In this document: positions 52,061 through 61,158 of the stretch, piece by piece | How the letters are laid out: every line of letters begins with the position of its first letter | How positions within the stretch are numbered: the stretch's first letter is position 1 | Origin: NORP240 sp046047495 | GTDB taxonomy: Bacteria > Pseudomonadota > Gammaproteobacteria > Pseudomonadales > Pseudohongiellaceae | Length of the DNA: 64,000 bases | Reading direction: 5' to 3' | Assembly: GCA_046047495.1 (NCBI GenBank) | Contig: JBJOHV010000011.1 | Coordinates: 1 to 64,000 of the forward strand | The notes under the pieces: model-generated | What the model was told of the DNA's origin: nothing | Seen by the model: only the letters and a program-made list of their open reading frames with translations | Database searches by the model: none | Program-made: the position numbers and the translations under genes

Positions 52061-53781
52061 ACCATCAGTTGTAACGCGCGGACACCCCGGTATTCGTTGA
52101 TGTCGAGACGATACACCAGCCGCACGCGATGAACGTCCGACCGGGGCCACAGACCGGTATCGATATTGAATGCGATGGCATCCAGGGGCTGCCCTCCGTC
52201 TGCAGGCATTACCTTCAACTTCAGATGCTTGTCTCCCACCAGGCGCTGCTCCAGCAGCCGGAACTCCCCATCGAAGCGGGGCTCGGGAAACCCCTGCCCC
52301 CAGGGCCCGGCCGCCTGCAGCAGCTCAGCGGTGGGCAGGGTGAGGTACTGGGGATCCAGTGGACCGTCGGTCAATATCCGCGCCTGCCGGGACTCGTCGT
52401 CCAGCTGGGCCTCGGCATGGGCTGCGAAAGCTTCCGTGAATCGGGGCAGATCGGCGCGGGCGATGCTGAGTCCCGCCGCCATGGCATGGCCGCCGAACTT
52501 GCTGATGAGTCCGGGATTGCGAGTGGCAATCGTGTCCAGGGCATCGCGGATGTGATAGCCCGCCAGTGAGCGGGCCGAACCTTTCAATTCATCCGCCTTG
52601 CCGCCGCTGTCTCCGGCGTTCGCAAACACGATTACCGGCCGGTGGTAATGATCCTTGATGCGGGAGGCCAGGATGCCGATGACTCCCTGGTGCCAGGACG
52701 CATCATAAACACACAGGCCGGCTGGCAGGGTTTGCTCGTCAAGCTGCAGGCTCTGCAGGGCGGCGAATGCCTGCTCACGCATATCGGCCTCGATGAGCTT
52801 GCGGTCACTGTTGAGGGCGTCCAGCTCCAATGCCATGCGGTGGGCCGCCGAAGGGTCGGAGGTCAGCAGGCATTCAATGCCCAGGGACATGTCATCCAGA
52901 CGTCCGGCAGCATTGAGACGGGGGCCGAGGGCAAAGCCCAGATCGGCAGCCTGCAGATTGTGACGCGCACGGTTGGCTGCATCGATCAGGGCCAGTATCC
53001 CCGGTCGGCAGCGGCCGGCCCGGATGCGCTTCAGTCCCTCACTGACCAGAATGCGATTGTTATAGTCCAGGGGCACCACATCGGCCACCGTGCCCAGGGC
53101 CACCAGATCCAGGCAATCCGCCAGATTGGGTTCTGCTATACCCCTGTCTGCAAACCAGCCTGCTGCGCGGAGTCTGGCCCGCAGGGCCAGCATGAGATAA
53201 AAAATCACCCCCACACCTGCCAGCGCCTTGCTGGGAAACCCACAGCCGGGCTGGTTGGGATTGATGATGGCATCGGCGTTCGGCAGGGTGGCACCGGCCA
53301 GGTGATGATCGGTCACCAGCACCCGCACCCCGGCGGCCCTGGCGACAGCCACACCTTCCAGGCTGGATATCCCGTTATCCACGGTAATGATCAGATCCGG
53401 CTGTCGCTGCAGCGCCAACGCCACGATTTCCGGGGTCAGCCCGTAGCCGAAGCGGAAGCGATTCGGCACGATGTAATCCAGTTGCCGAAACCCCATGGCC
53501 CGCAGGGCGGCAATCGCCAGCGCACAGCTGGTGGCGCCATCGGCATCGAAATCAGACACCACCAGAATTCGCCCTTGGTTGTGCAGCATGTCCAGCAGCA
53601 GATCGGTGGCGGCTTCCATGCCCTGCATCTGCTCCGGCTTCAGTAGCTTGTCCACATCCAGTTGCAGCTCATCGGCATCCCGGAGACGGCGCCGGGTGTA
53701 GATCTGCCGCAACACGGGATGCTCAAGGGCAGCGGCCAGCGCGGGGCTCAGCAGCGGTCGTTCGGCAATGGTCGGGGACAT
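52024..53781 (-). CDS. recJ: Single-stranded-DNA exonuclease RecJ
   Basis: The 585-residue protein shows the DHH phosphoesterase motifs: VVSDFDADGATSCALAIAAL (motif I), DLIITVDNGI, VTDHHLAGATLPNADAIINPNQPGC (DHH), and the DHHA1 domain with GGHAMAAGLSI. It degrades single strands 5' to 3' in recombination and mismatch repair. It lies 20 bases downstream of thrC and ends in a tandem repeat. The order hom-thrC-recJ after dsbC recalls Pseudomonas. Confidence 0.96.
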   Translation of the reverse strand: MSPTIAERPLLSPALAAALEHPVLRQIYTRRRLRDADELQLDVDKLLKPEQMQGMEAATDLLLDMLHNQGRILVVSDFDADGATSCALAIAALRAMGFRQLDYIVPNRFRFGYGLTPEIVALALQRQPDLIITVDNGISSLEGVAVARAAGVRVLVTDHHLAGATLPNADAIINPNQPGCGFPSKALAGVGVIFYLMLALRARLRAAGWFADRGIAEPNLADCLDLVALGTVADVVPLDYNNRILVSEGLKRIRAGRCRPGILALIDAANRARHNLQAADLGFALGPRLNAAGRLDDMSLGIECLLTSDPSAAHRMALELDALNSDRKLIEADMREQAFAALQSLQLDEQTLPAGLCVYDASWHQGVIGILASRIKDHYHRPVIVFANAGDSGGKADELKGSARSLAGYHIRDALDTIATRNPGLISKFGGHAMAAGLSIARADLPRFTEAFAAHAEAQLDDESRQARILTDGPLDPQYLTLPTAELLQAAGPWGQGFPEPRFDGEFRLLEQRLVGDKHLKLKVMPADGGQPLDAIAFNIDTGLWPRSDVHRVRLVYRLDINEYRGVRALQLMVEHLGAAGSSWE

Positions 53782-53801
53782 GATATTACGTCCCTGCCCT
53801 A

Positions 53802-55196
53802 TCAGGCGTGGAGATGGCGGGTGATAAAACCGGTGACAGCCTCGAGCTGATTGGGCACCACGGTCACCGACTCCGGGCGTTGCAGCAGATCGGCCATGGC
53901 GGGCGGCAGGGCCGGCACCGCAAGCCCGGCCGCCTCGATGGCACTGGCAAACTTCACGGGATGGGCGGTGGACAGGGTGATCATCGGCACCCGGGGATCG
54001 GTATTGCAGACCCGTGCCGCCTTGATGCCTACTGCCGTATGGGGATCCACCAGGGTTCCGGTTGTCTCATGGACGTCGCGGATCACCTGGCAGGTGGTGT
54101 CGTCGTCCACCGCATGACTGCTGAAGCTTGCCTGCACCTGGCGCAGCTGTTCGGCGCTGACACTGAGGGGCTGCTTGCCGAAGCGCTTCATGAATTCCCT
54201 CAACTGAGCCGAATCCCGATCAAACAAATCAAACAGATAGCGCTCGAAGTTGCTGGACACCATGATATCCATGCTGGGGGAATGGGTCTGATTCAGGGCC
54301 GCGATACTGTAGTCGTTGCCACTGATGAAGCGGTGCAGGATGTCGTTTCGGTTGGTGGCAACGATGAGCTGACGTATCGGCAATCCCATCTGCCGTGCCA
54401 GGTAACCCGCATAGATGTCGCCGAAATTGCCGGTGGGCACGGAGAAGCTGACCGGCCGTCCCGGCCCTCCCAGGCTCAGGGCGGCATGGAAGTAATACAC
54501 GATCTGCACCATGATGCGCGCCCAGTTGATGGAGTTCACCGCCACCAGCTGCTGGCCACTGGGCAGGAAATCCTGACGGGCGAAGGCTGCCTTGACGATG
54601 TTCTGACAGTCATCGAAATTGCCTTCCACCGCCAGGTTGAACACATTGTCCGCCATGATGGTCGTCATCTGGCGGCGCTGCACTTCGGATATCCGCTGAT
54701 GGGGATGGAGGATGAAGATGTCCACCAGGTCGGAGTGCCGGCAGCCTTCCAGGGCCGCCGACCCGGTATCGCCCGAGGTGGCACCCAGGATGGTTACGCG
54801 CTGCTGCTTCTTGCGCAGCACGTGGTCCAACAGACGTCCCAGCACCTGCAGGGCGAAATCCTTGAACGCCAGGGTGGGACCATGGTAGAGCTCCAGCGTC
54901 CATTCATTGCAGCCCAGCATGGTCAGGGGCGCTACGGCACGGTGGGTGAAGGCGCTGTAACTCTCATCGAGGCAGCGCTTCAGGTCGGCCTGGGGAATGC
55001 TGTCCGCCACGAAGGGGCTGATGACCCGCAATGCCAGATCGGCGTAACCGAGTCCGCTCCAGGACGCGATTTCTTCGGCGCTGAAGCGCGGCACCTGTTC
55101 CGGCACATAAAGACCGCCATCCGGCGCCAACCCCGTCAGCAATACACCTTCGAAGTCCTGGGCCGGTGCCTGTCCGCGGGTGGAAATGTATTTCAT
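53802..55196 (-). CDS. thrC: Threonine synthase
   Basis: The 464-residue PLP enzyme shows the family start MKYISTRGQAPAQDFEGVLLTGLAPDGGLYVPE, the PLP lysine in GPTLAFKDFALQVLGRLL, and ILGATSGDTGSAALEG. It turns phosphohomoserine into threonine, the last step of the pathway begun by LysC and Hom. It lies 20 bases after hom. No thrB gene is adjacent, as is common in pseudomonads where homoserine kinase lies elsewhere. Confidence 0.96.
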   Translation of the reverse strand: MKYISTRGQAPAQDFEGVLLTGLAPDGGLYVPEQVPRFSAEEIASWSGLGYADLALRVISPFVADSIPQADLKRCLDESYSAFTHRAVAPLTMLGCNEWTLELYHGPTLAFKDFALQVLGRLLDHVLRKKQQRVTILGATSGDTGSAALEGCRHSDLVDIFILHPHQRISEVQRRQMTTIMADNVFNLAVEGNFDDCQNIVKAAFARQDFLPSGQQLVAVNSINWARIMVQIVYYFHAALSLGGPGRPVSFSVPTGNFGDIYAGYLARQMGLPIRQLIVATNRNDILHRFISGNDYSIAALNQTHSPSMDIMVSSNFERYLFDLFDRDSAQLREFMKRFGKQPLSVSAEQLRQVQASFSSHAVDDDTTCQVIRDVHETTGTLVDPHTAVGIKAARVCNTDPRVPMITLSTAHPVKFASAIEAAGLAVPALPPAMADLLQRPESVTVVPNQLEAVTGFITRHLHA

Positions 55197-55216
55197 CTGA
55201 TTGCTGCCCCTGCGTC

Positions 55217-56548
55217 CTAGTCGTCCAGCTCTTCCAGCCGGATGCGGACAACCCGGCCCTGGGTTTCCTCCAGCTGTTCTATGGCGGCGATGGCCCGGTC
55301 CATTTGACTCTCGATGACCCGGTCGGTGAGCAGCACCACCGGCACCAGCGGGGCATCCTCATCCGCCGGTTCCTTCTGGATCACCGCCTCGATATTGATA
55401 TTGTGCTGCTGCATGACCGTGGAAATCTTGGCCATGACGCCCACCTTGTCCTGGGCCAGGATACGCAGATAGTACGCGGTTTCGATGTCCTTGATGTCCA
55501 GTACCGGCAGATCCGCCCGCAATTCCGTGAATGCCAGGGACGGCATGGACTGCGCACCCTCCCCGCGCCCACCATAACAATTGCGGGCAATGTCCATGAT
55601 ATCGGCCACCACCGAGGAGGCTGTGGCCTGGGCGCCGGCGCCAGCCCCGTAGTACAGGGTTGCCCCCACCGAGTTGCCCTTCACCACCACGGCATTCATG
55701 ACCCCGTTGACGTTGGCGATCAGCCGTCTGCGGGAGATCAGGGTGGGATGCACACGCATTTCCACACCGCGCTCGGTCAGACGCGCGATGCCAAGGTGCT
55801 TGATCACATAGCCCAGTTCATCGGCAAAGGCGACGTCCTCGGGGGTGATCGTGCTGATGCCTTCCTTGTAAGTGCGCTCGAACTGCAGGGCCACGCCAAA
55901 GGCGATGGAGGCGAGTATGGTGAGTTTGTGGGCGGCATCGATACCTTCCACATCGAAGGTGGGATCAGCCTCCGCATAACCCAGTTTCTGGGCCTCCTTG
56001 AGCACGTCGGCGAAGGCACGCTGCTTGGAAGCCATCTCGCTGAGAATGAAATTGCTGGTGCCGTTGATGATTCCCGCCAACCACTGTATGGAATTGGCCG
56101 CCAACCCCTCACGCAGGGCCTTGATGATGGGAATGCCTCCCGCCACGGCACTCTCGAATGCCACCACCACACCTTTTTCCTTGGCGCGGGCGAAAATCTC
56201 GTTGCCATGAATGGCGATCAGCGCTTTGTTGGCGGTAACCACGTGCTTGCCGTTCTCGATGGCCTGCATCACCAGTGCCAGTGCCGGCTCAAAACCGCCG
56301 ATGGTTTCCACCACCACATCCACGTCGGTATCATTGGCCACGGCGAACACATCGGAGCTGAATTTCACCCTGCCGCCAAGCAGTTCGGGTTTTTCCGTAC
56401 GGGACGCCACATGAGTGACTTGCAACGAGCGACCCAGGCGTCGTGTGATCTCAGCCTGGTTCTGTTGCAGCAGTCGGTAGGTGCCACCACCCACAGTACC
56501 CAGGCCGCATATGCCAATATGAATGGTGCGGTTGACAACGGATTTCAA
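55217..56548 (-). CDS. hom: Homoserine dehydrogenase
   Basis: The 443-residue protein has the NAD(P) motif IGICGLGTVGGGTYRLL, the catalytic region ALREGLAANSIQWLAGIINGTSNFILSEM and AEADPTFDVEGIDAAHKL, and a C-terminal ACT domain (VGVMAKISTVMQQHNINIEAVIQKE) for threonine control. It reduces aspartate semialdehyde to homoserine. A TATAAT on the minus strand lies about 40 bases upstream of the start, so hom-thrC-recJ may have its own promoter in addition to any dsbC read-through. Confidence 0.96.
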   Translation of the reverse strand: MKSVVNRTIHIGICGLGTVGGGTYRLLQQNQAEITRRLGRSLQVTHVASRTEKPELLGGRVKFSSDVFAVANDTDVDVVVETIGGFEPALALVMQAIENGKHVVTANKALIAIHGNEIFARAKEKGVVVAFESAVAGGIPIIKALREGLAANSIQWLAGIINGTSNFILSEMASKQRAFADVLKEAQKLGYAEADPTFDVEGIDAAHKLTILASIAFGVALQFERTYKEGISTITPEDVAFADELGYVIKHLGIARLTERGVEMRVHPTLISRRRLIANVNGVMNAVVVKGNSVGATLYYGAGAGAQATASSVVADIMDIARNCYGGRGEGAQSMPSLAFTELRADLPVLDIKDIETAYYLRILAQDKVGVMAKISTVMQQHNINIEAVIQKEPADEDAPLVPVVLLTDRVIESQMDRAIAAIEQLEETQGRVVRIRLEELDD

Positions 56549-56603
56549 AGAGAGTCCTCGCGCTGATTGACGGCAAAGCGCGGATTATACTGGAAAGCGC
56601 GAC

Positions 56604-57368
56604 TCAGGGTGCGATGGACAACATGGCCGCCAGACGATCGGCTTCCACATAGCCCGGAACCACCTGGCCATCCGGCAGAATGAGTGCCGGCGTGCCGGCA
56701 ATGCCGATCTCATTGCCCAGGGTGTAGTGTTTGAGTACGGGATTGTCGCACTCATGCGAGGGGATATTCTGGCCGTTCTTGGCCTGGGTCAGTGCCTTAT
56801 TGCGGTCACTGGAACACCACACGGAGATCATCTTCTGGTAGGAGCCTGCCTGTTCACCACCGCGGGGATAGGCAAGATAGCGCACGGCGATGCCCAGTTC
56901 ATTGAGCTTTTCTATGTCACCGTGCAGTTTGCGACAGAACGTGCAATCCAAGTCGGTGAATACGGTGATGGTGGCCTTGGTTTGCGCCGGACTGAATACG
57001 ATCATTTCCTGCTCGGGAATGGCCGCCACCCGCTCGACGTTTTTCACCTGCCGGCGCTGGGCCGACAGATTTACCAGACCTTCTGTACTGGCGGAATACA
57101 GATCGCCCGCGATGATGAAACTGCCATCTTCACTGCTGTAGAGAATCTCGCCGCTGTCCAGCTCCACCTCGATGATATTGGCCATGGCAGTGCGTGCCAC
57201 CCGGGCGATCTGCAACTGGTTCTGGGTGGCGACCGCCAGACTCACCGCCAGGCGTTCCTGCAAACCCGCCAGATCGGTGTCCGCCGGGTTGGACTGCCCC
57301 CAGGCCAAAGAGCCCATGAGCAGGCATATGCCGCAGGCGCTGATGGTCAAACCCGTACGTTTCGCCAT
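56604..57368 (-). CDS. dsbC: Thiol:disulfide interchange protein DsbC
   Basis: The 254-residue protein has a signal peptide (LTISACGICLLMGSLAWGQ), an N-terminal dimerisation domain and a thioredoxin domain with CTFC in VFTDLDCTFCRKLHGDI, then the cis-Pro loop GIAGTPALILPDG. It isomerises wrong disulfides in the periplasm and is kept reduced by DsbD, for which a relative is encoded about 5 kb away. The ATG at 57368 has GGGAG seven bases upstream. In Pseudomonas xerD sits next to dsbC; here it does not. Confidence 0.94.
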   Translation of the reverse strand: MAKRTGLTISACGICLLMGSLAWGQSNPADTDLAGLQERLAVSLAVATQNQLQIARVARTAMANIIEVELDSGEILYSSEDGSFIIAGDLYSASTEGLVNLSAQRRQVKNVERVAAIPEQEMIVFSPAQTKATITVFTDLDCTFCRKLHGDIEKLNELGIAVRYLAYPRGGEQAGSYQKMISVWCSSDRNKALTQAKNGQNIPSHECDNPVLKHYTLGNEIGIAGTPALILPDGQVVPGYVEADRLAAMLSIAP

Positions 57369-57419
57369 GATCCGTCTCCCGTTTGCTGAGTAGACCGGTA
57401 TTATCCGGATTCCTGCCAA

Positions 57420-57441
57420 CGGCGCCAGTCTGCCGGCGCCG
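57420..57441 (-). terminator. Hairpin after rplS
   Basis: On the minus strand CGGCGCC and GGCGCCG flank an eight-base loop, starting six bases after the rplS stop. Only a weak T content follows, so termination is likely but may need Rho. It separates the ffh-adjacent operon from dsbC. Confidence 0.45.
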
Positions 57442-57447
57442 CAGCAG

Positions 57448-57813
57448 TTACTCGGCTTTCTTGTCCAGCTTCTCGGTGATGCGGGCCGCACGTCCGGCCA
57501 GATCACGCAGGTAGTAGAGCTTGGCCTGGCGCACATCGCCACGACGCTTCAGCTCGATGCTGTCCACCTGGGGACTGTAGGTCTGGAAGGTTCGCTCGAC
57601 GCCCACGCCATGGGAAATCTTGCGCACGGTAAAGGCCGAATTCAGCCCGCGGTTACGCTTGCCGATCACGATGCCCTCGAACGCCTGCAGACGCTCACGA
57701 TCCCCTTCCTTGATCTTGACCTGCACCACCACGGTGTCGCCGGGACCAAAATCCGGAATTTCCTTGCCCATCTGGGCGGCTTCAACGGCCGCGATCACCT
57801 TATTCTTGCTCAT
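57448..57813 (-). CDS. rplS: 50S ribosomal protein L19
   Basis: The 121-residue protein matches L19 (IPDFGPGDTVVVQVKIKEGDRERLQAFEGIVIGKRNRGLNSAFTVRKI, VDSIELKRRGDVRQAKLYYLR). It lies at the 30S-50S interface. The ATG at 57813 is preceded by AGGAG seven bases upstream. It is the last gene of rpsP-rimM-trmD-rplS, 59 bases after trmD. Confidence 0.97.
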   Translation of the reverse strand: MSKNKVIAAVEAAQMGKEIPDFGPGDTVVVQVKIKEGDRERLQAFEGIVIGKRNRGLNSAFTVRKISHGVGVERTFQTYSPQVDSIELKRRGDVRQAKLYYLRDLAGRAARITEKLDKKAE

Positions 57814-57872
57814 GAGTATGCTCCTGATCTCCTGATGCCTGACTACTTTTGGACGGTTCGGGACAACTCCCC

Positions 57873-58640
57873 TCAGGGGTGACTCGCCTTGCCCGTCCTG
57901 TGTTCGTTGATAAATTCCTGCAGCAACTCGCGCTGCTCCGGATCCAGCTGCAATCGGTCCAGCAACTCCGGGCGCTTCAGCCAGGTTGCCCCCAGCGCCT
58001 GCTGCAGGCGCCAGCGTCGAATCTGTTCGTGATTGCCACCCAGCAACACTTCCGGCACTCCCCGCCCCGCCACGATCTGCGGACGGGTGTACTCCGGACA
58101 ATGGAGCAGACCGGCGGCAAAACTGTCCTGGCTGGCGGAATCCTCGTCACCCAGGGCACCCGGAAGGCAGCGGGTGACCGCATCGATCAGCGCCATGGCG
58201 GCCAGCTCCCCGCCACTCAACACAAAATCCCCCAGGGACCACTCCTCGTCGATCTCGCTGTCCAGCAGTCGCTGGTCCACGCCCTGGTAGCGGCCGCACA
58301 CCAATACCTGTCGAGCCCGGCCCGCCAGCAGCCCGACTCCGGCCTGGTCCAGGCGACGCCCCTGGGGCGACAGGTAGATCACCGGCGGTCTGTCACCCGC
58401 TCCCTGCAAACTCTCACGGGCCGCCGTGATGGCGGCCTGCAGAGGCTCGGTCTTCATCACCATGCCGGGCCCGCCACCAAAGGGCCGATCGTCCACCGTC
58501 CGATGCCGGTCGGTGGTGAAGTCCCTGGGATTGAAACATCGCAGGTCCAGCAAGCCGGTACGGAATGCCCGGCCGGTAATCCCGAAGTCGGTCACGGCGT
58601 TGAACATGTCGGGAAACAAGGTGACGATGCCGAATTGCAT
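57873..58640 (-). CDS. trmD: tRNA (guanine-N1)-methyltransferase
   Basis: The 255-residue protein shows the SPOUT/TrmD signatures QFGIVTLFPDMF, FGGGPGMVMKTEPL, LSPQGRRLDQ, CGRYQGVDQRLL and DFVLSGGELAAM, which form the knot that binds SAM. It methylates G37 in tRNAs reading CNN codons. Two starts are possible: 58640, which fits the family N-terminus, and 58649, which is nearer the AGGGGG upstream. It lies just after rimM. Confidence 0.96.
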   Translation of the reverse strand: MQFGIVTLFPDMFNAVTDFGITGRAFRTGLLDLRCFNPRDFTTDRHRTVDDRPFGGGPGMVMKTEPLQAAITAARESLQGAGDRPPVIYLSPQGRRLDQAGVGLLAGRARQVLVCGRYQGVDQRLLDSEIDEEWSLGDFVLSGGELAAMALIDAVTRCLPGALGDEDSASQDSFAAGLLHCPEYTRPQIVAGRGVPEVLLGGNHEQIRRWRLQQALGATWLKRPELLDRLQLDPEQRELLQEFINEHRTGKASHP

Positions 58641-58657
58641 GGGTCCCATTGTCCCCC

Positions 58658-59209
58658 TCAGGCCAGGTAGTCAGCCGGCCAATCCACCTCGATCAACTGC
58701 TTCGCCAGATCCACCGTCTTGATGACCTGTTCCCAACGGTAGGGCAGCAACCGCTCCCGTTGATCGATACTCTGCTCTGTGCCCTGCACAACCAGCACGT
58801 CGTTGGCGCCGGTTTCCAGCAGGCGGATCACCCGACCCAGGTTGTCACCGGCCTGGTTGATCACCGCCAGCCCCATCAACTGGTGCCAGTAATATTCATT
58901 GGCAGCCAGGGTGGGCAACGTGTCCCGGGCCACCGCCAGCTCAAGGCCCGTCAATTCCCGGGCCTGCTCCGGAGCATCGAAGCCCCGGAAGTGGGCAATG
59001 TAACCGTTACCCAACGGCTTTATATCGTCCATCTCCAGTAGCCGGCCTGCTGCGGTGCCGGGCACTGCGAAATGGGTATAGGTGGTGATGTTGTCCCGGG
59101 GCTCGGTAAAGGACTGCAGCTTCAACCAGCCCTTGATGCCGTGAATGCGTCCGATACGCCCCAACACGACCCAGCCAGCCTCTCCATCACCCTCATTGAG
59201 CGTACCCAT
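58658..59209 (-). CDS. rimM: 16S rRNA processing protein RimM
   Basis: The 183-residue protein has the RimM start VVLGRIGRIHGIKGWLKLQSFTEPRDNI and a C-terminal PRC-barrel (YYWHQLMGLAVINQAGDNLGRVIRLLETGANDVLVV). It binds S19 during 30S head maturation. The ATG at 59209 gives the normal length and excludes a long extension that runs back into rpsP. It is 31 bases downstream of rpsP. Confidence 0.95.
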   Translation of the reverse strand: MGTLNEGDGEAGWVVLGRIGRIHGIKGWLKLQSFTEPRDNITTYTHFAVPGTAAGRLLEMDDIKPLGNGYIAHFRGFDAPEQARELTGLELAVARDTLPTLAANEYYWHQLMGLAVINQAGDNLGRVIRLLETGANDVLVVQGTEQSIDQRERLLPYRWEQVIKTVDLAKQLIEVDWPADYLA

Positions 59210-59240
59210 ATCGGGATGGCGAGGCTGTCTGCCGATGGCC

Positions 59241-59501
59241 TCAGGCCTCGGTGGTGGCCGTCGCGGCAGCTTCCTCGGCCAGCTTTGCAACCCGGGGGCT
59301 GGCCTTGGCGCCCTGGGAGGCCCAGTACGCCATACGCTGAGTATCCACCCGCAGACGCTCCTCGTTGCCCCGCGCCAGCGGATTGAAAAAGCCGATGCGC
59401 TCGATGAAGCGGCTGTCACGGGCCTTGCGGCTGTCACTCACCGTGATGTGGTAGAACGGTCGCTTCTTGGCGCCACCGCGGGATAATCGAATTGTTACCA
59501 T
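59241..59501 (-). CDS. rpsP: 30S ribosomal protein S16
   Basis: The 86-residue protein begins MVTIRLSRGGAKKRPFYHITVSDSRKARDSRFIERIGFFNPLA, the full S16 signature, and ends in an Ala-rich tail (EEAAATATTEA) slightly longer than in E. coli. It stabilises the 30S body. GGGAA lies upstream of the ATG. It heads the rpsP-rimM-trmD-rplS operon behind a recognisable promoter. Confidence 0.96.
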   Translation of the reverse strand: MVTIRLSRGGAKKRPFYHITVSDSRKARDSRFIERIGFFNPLARGNEERLRVDTQRMAYWASQGAKASPRVAKLAEEAAATATTEA

Positions 59502-59584
59502 AATGAACGGTTCCCGTTGAAACTGTGCTGTTACTGAAATCCCTGAGACCGGCGCACCCAAGTACCCCGGATAAAAAGGCGGGT

Positions 59585-59613
59585 ATTCTATGTCAATTGA
59601 CTGGCATTGGGAA
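59585..59613 (-). promoter_or_regulatory. rpsP operon promoter
   Basis: On the minus strand TTCCCA (59613-59608) and TAGAAT (59590-59585) are separated by exactly 17 bases. Transcription would start near 59578, leaving a leader of about 77 bases before rpsP. Confidence 0.55.
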
Positions 59614-59646
59614 GCCGGCATTGCCAGGGAATTTGCGCAACCGGCC

Positions 59647-61041
59647 CTATTTGAAGCGCGGCGGAAGCCCCCCTCCAGGCATACCACCCGGGCCCCCGGG
59701 ACCCCGCATGCCACCCAGCCCCCGCATCATGTTCGCCATGTTACCGCCCTTCATTTTCTTCATGACCTTTTGCATCTGCTTGTGCTGCTTCAACAGACGA
59801 TTGAGATCCTGAATCTGGGTGCCCGAGCCGACTGTGATGCGGCGTTTGCGGGATCCGTTGAGAATGTCAGGGTTGATGCGCTCACGGGGTGTCATGGAGT
59901 TGATGATGGCTTCCATGCGGCGGAACTGGCCGTCGTCCACCTTGGCCGCGGCGCCTGGAGGCAGCATTCCCATTCCCGGCATGCGATCCATGATACTGGC
60001 GATACCGCCCATGTTTTTCATCTGCTGCAATTGTTCCCGGAAATCCTCCAGATCGAAGTTTTTGCCCTTCTTGATCTTCTGAGCGAGTTTTTCCGCCTTG
60101 GCCTTGTCGACCTTGCGCTCCGCCTCCTCGATGAGGGACAGCACATCACCCATGCCGAGGATTCGGGAGGCAATGCGCTCGGGATGGAACGGCTCCAGCG
60201 CCTCCGCCTTCTCACCCACCCCGATGAATTTGATGGGTTTACCGGTGATATGGCGAACCGACAGGGCGGCGCCGCCGCGGGCATCACCGTCGGCCTTGGT
60301 GAGGATCACACCGGTCAACGGCAGGGCATCATTGAAGGCCTTGGCCGTGTTGGCGGCGTCCTGACCCGTCATGGCATCCACAACAAAGAGGGTTTCGATG
60401 GGTTGGATGCCGGCATGCAATTCCCGGATTTCCGCCATCATCTGTTCATCGATGGCCAGGCGCCCCGCAGTGTCCACGATCAACACATCCATGAAACGGC
60501 GACGGGCCTCGTTGACAGCGTCCCTGGCGATCTGCAGGGGTTGCTGCTGTATGGAGCTGGGGAAGAATTCGACGCCAACCCCCTGGGCCAGGGTCTGCAA
60601 TTGCTGAATGGCCGCAGGCCGGTAGACGTCCGCACTCACCACCATCACTTTCTTGTTCTGCTGCTGCTTCAACCACAGGGCCAGTTTCGCCACCGTGGTG
60701 GTCTTGCCGGCGCCCTGCAATCCCGCCATCAGGATGATCGCCGGCGGCACTGCCTTGAGATTGAGGGACTCGTTGGCCGCTCCCATCAATTGTTCCAGCT
60801 CGGCCTTGACGATCTTGATGAATGCCTGGCCGGGGGACAGACTGGCGGCCACCTCCTGCCCGACGGCCCGCAGACTGACCCGCTCGATGAAATCCTTCAC
60901 CACCGGCAGGGCCACATCAGCCTCCAGCAACGCCCGTCGCACTTCCCGCAACGCTTCCTGGATATTGGATTCCGTCAAGGTCGCCTTGCCCGACAGTTTG
61001 CGTAGGGTCGACGACAGCCGTTCGGTCAGATTCTCAAACAT
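59647..61041 (-). CDS. ffh: Signal recognition particle protein Ffh
   Basis: The 464-residue protein has the N domain (MFENLTERLSSTLRKLSGKATLTE, ALLEADVALPVV), the G domain with GLQGAGKTTTVAKLA, VDTAGRLAID and TKADGDARGGAAL, and a methionine-rich M domain (MKNMGGIASIMDRMPGMGML, QMQKVMKKMKGGNMANMMRG) that binds 4.5S RNA and signal sequences. It targets membrane proteins to the Sec translocon. A perfect TATAAT lies about 30 bases upstream (61074-61069 on the minus strand). Divergence from the CcsA-like gene is conserved in gammaproteobacteria. Confidence 0.97.
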   Translation of the reverse strand: MFENLTERLSSTLRKLSGKATLTESNIQEALREVRRALLEADVALPVVKDFIERVSLRAVGQEVAASLSPGQAFIKIVKAELEQLMGAANESLNLKAVPPAIILMAGLQGAGKTTTVAKLALWLKQQQNKKVMVVSADVYRPAAIQQLQTLAQGVGVEFFPSSIQQQPLQIARDAVNEARRRFMDVLIVDTAGRLAIDEQMMAEIRELHAGIQPIETLFVVDAMTGQDAANTAKAFNDALPLTGVILTKADGDARGGAALSVRHITGKPIKFIGVGEKAEALEPFHPERIASRILGMGDVLSLIEEAERKVDKAKAEKLAQKIKKGKNFDLEDFREQLQQMKNMGGIASIMDRMPGMGMLPPGAAAKVDDGQFRRMEAIINSMTPRERINPDILNGSRKRRITVGSGTQIQDLNRLLKQHKQMQKVMKKMKGGNMANMMRGLGGMRGPGGPGGMPGGGLPPRFK

Positions 61042-61068
61042 GGTTTCCGCCTGCAGAAATGGAGGGGC

Positions 61069-61074
61069 ATTATA
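61069..61074 (-). promoter_or_regulatory. -10 box for ffh
   Basis: A perfect TATAAT lies on the minus strand, with a T-rich stretch just upstream but no good -35 match at 17 bases. The leader would be about 20-25 bases. Confidence 0.45.
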
Positions 61075-61158
61075 GCCAATCCCGGACTTAAAAAAATTAC
61101 TTCAACCACCCGGGCCGTTGTGCGACACTTTTTGCTGCCTTACCACCCGGGACATGCA

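Noticed and set aside
53808..55220. 470-residue open frame on the plus strand opposite thrC
   Set aside because: thrC matches its family throughout. The opposite frame has no motifs and reflects GC-rich codon bias.
55166..56566. 466-residue open frame opposite hom
   Set aside because: It mirrors hom and continues into the thrC shadow, with no signal peptide, domain or ribosome binding site.
59590..61005. 471-residue open frame opposite ffh
   Set aside because: Ffh is certain on the minus strand, and this frame is low-complexity without motifs.
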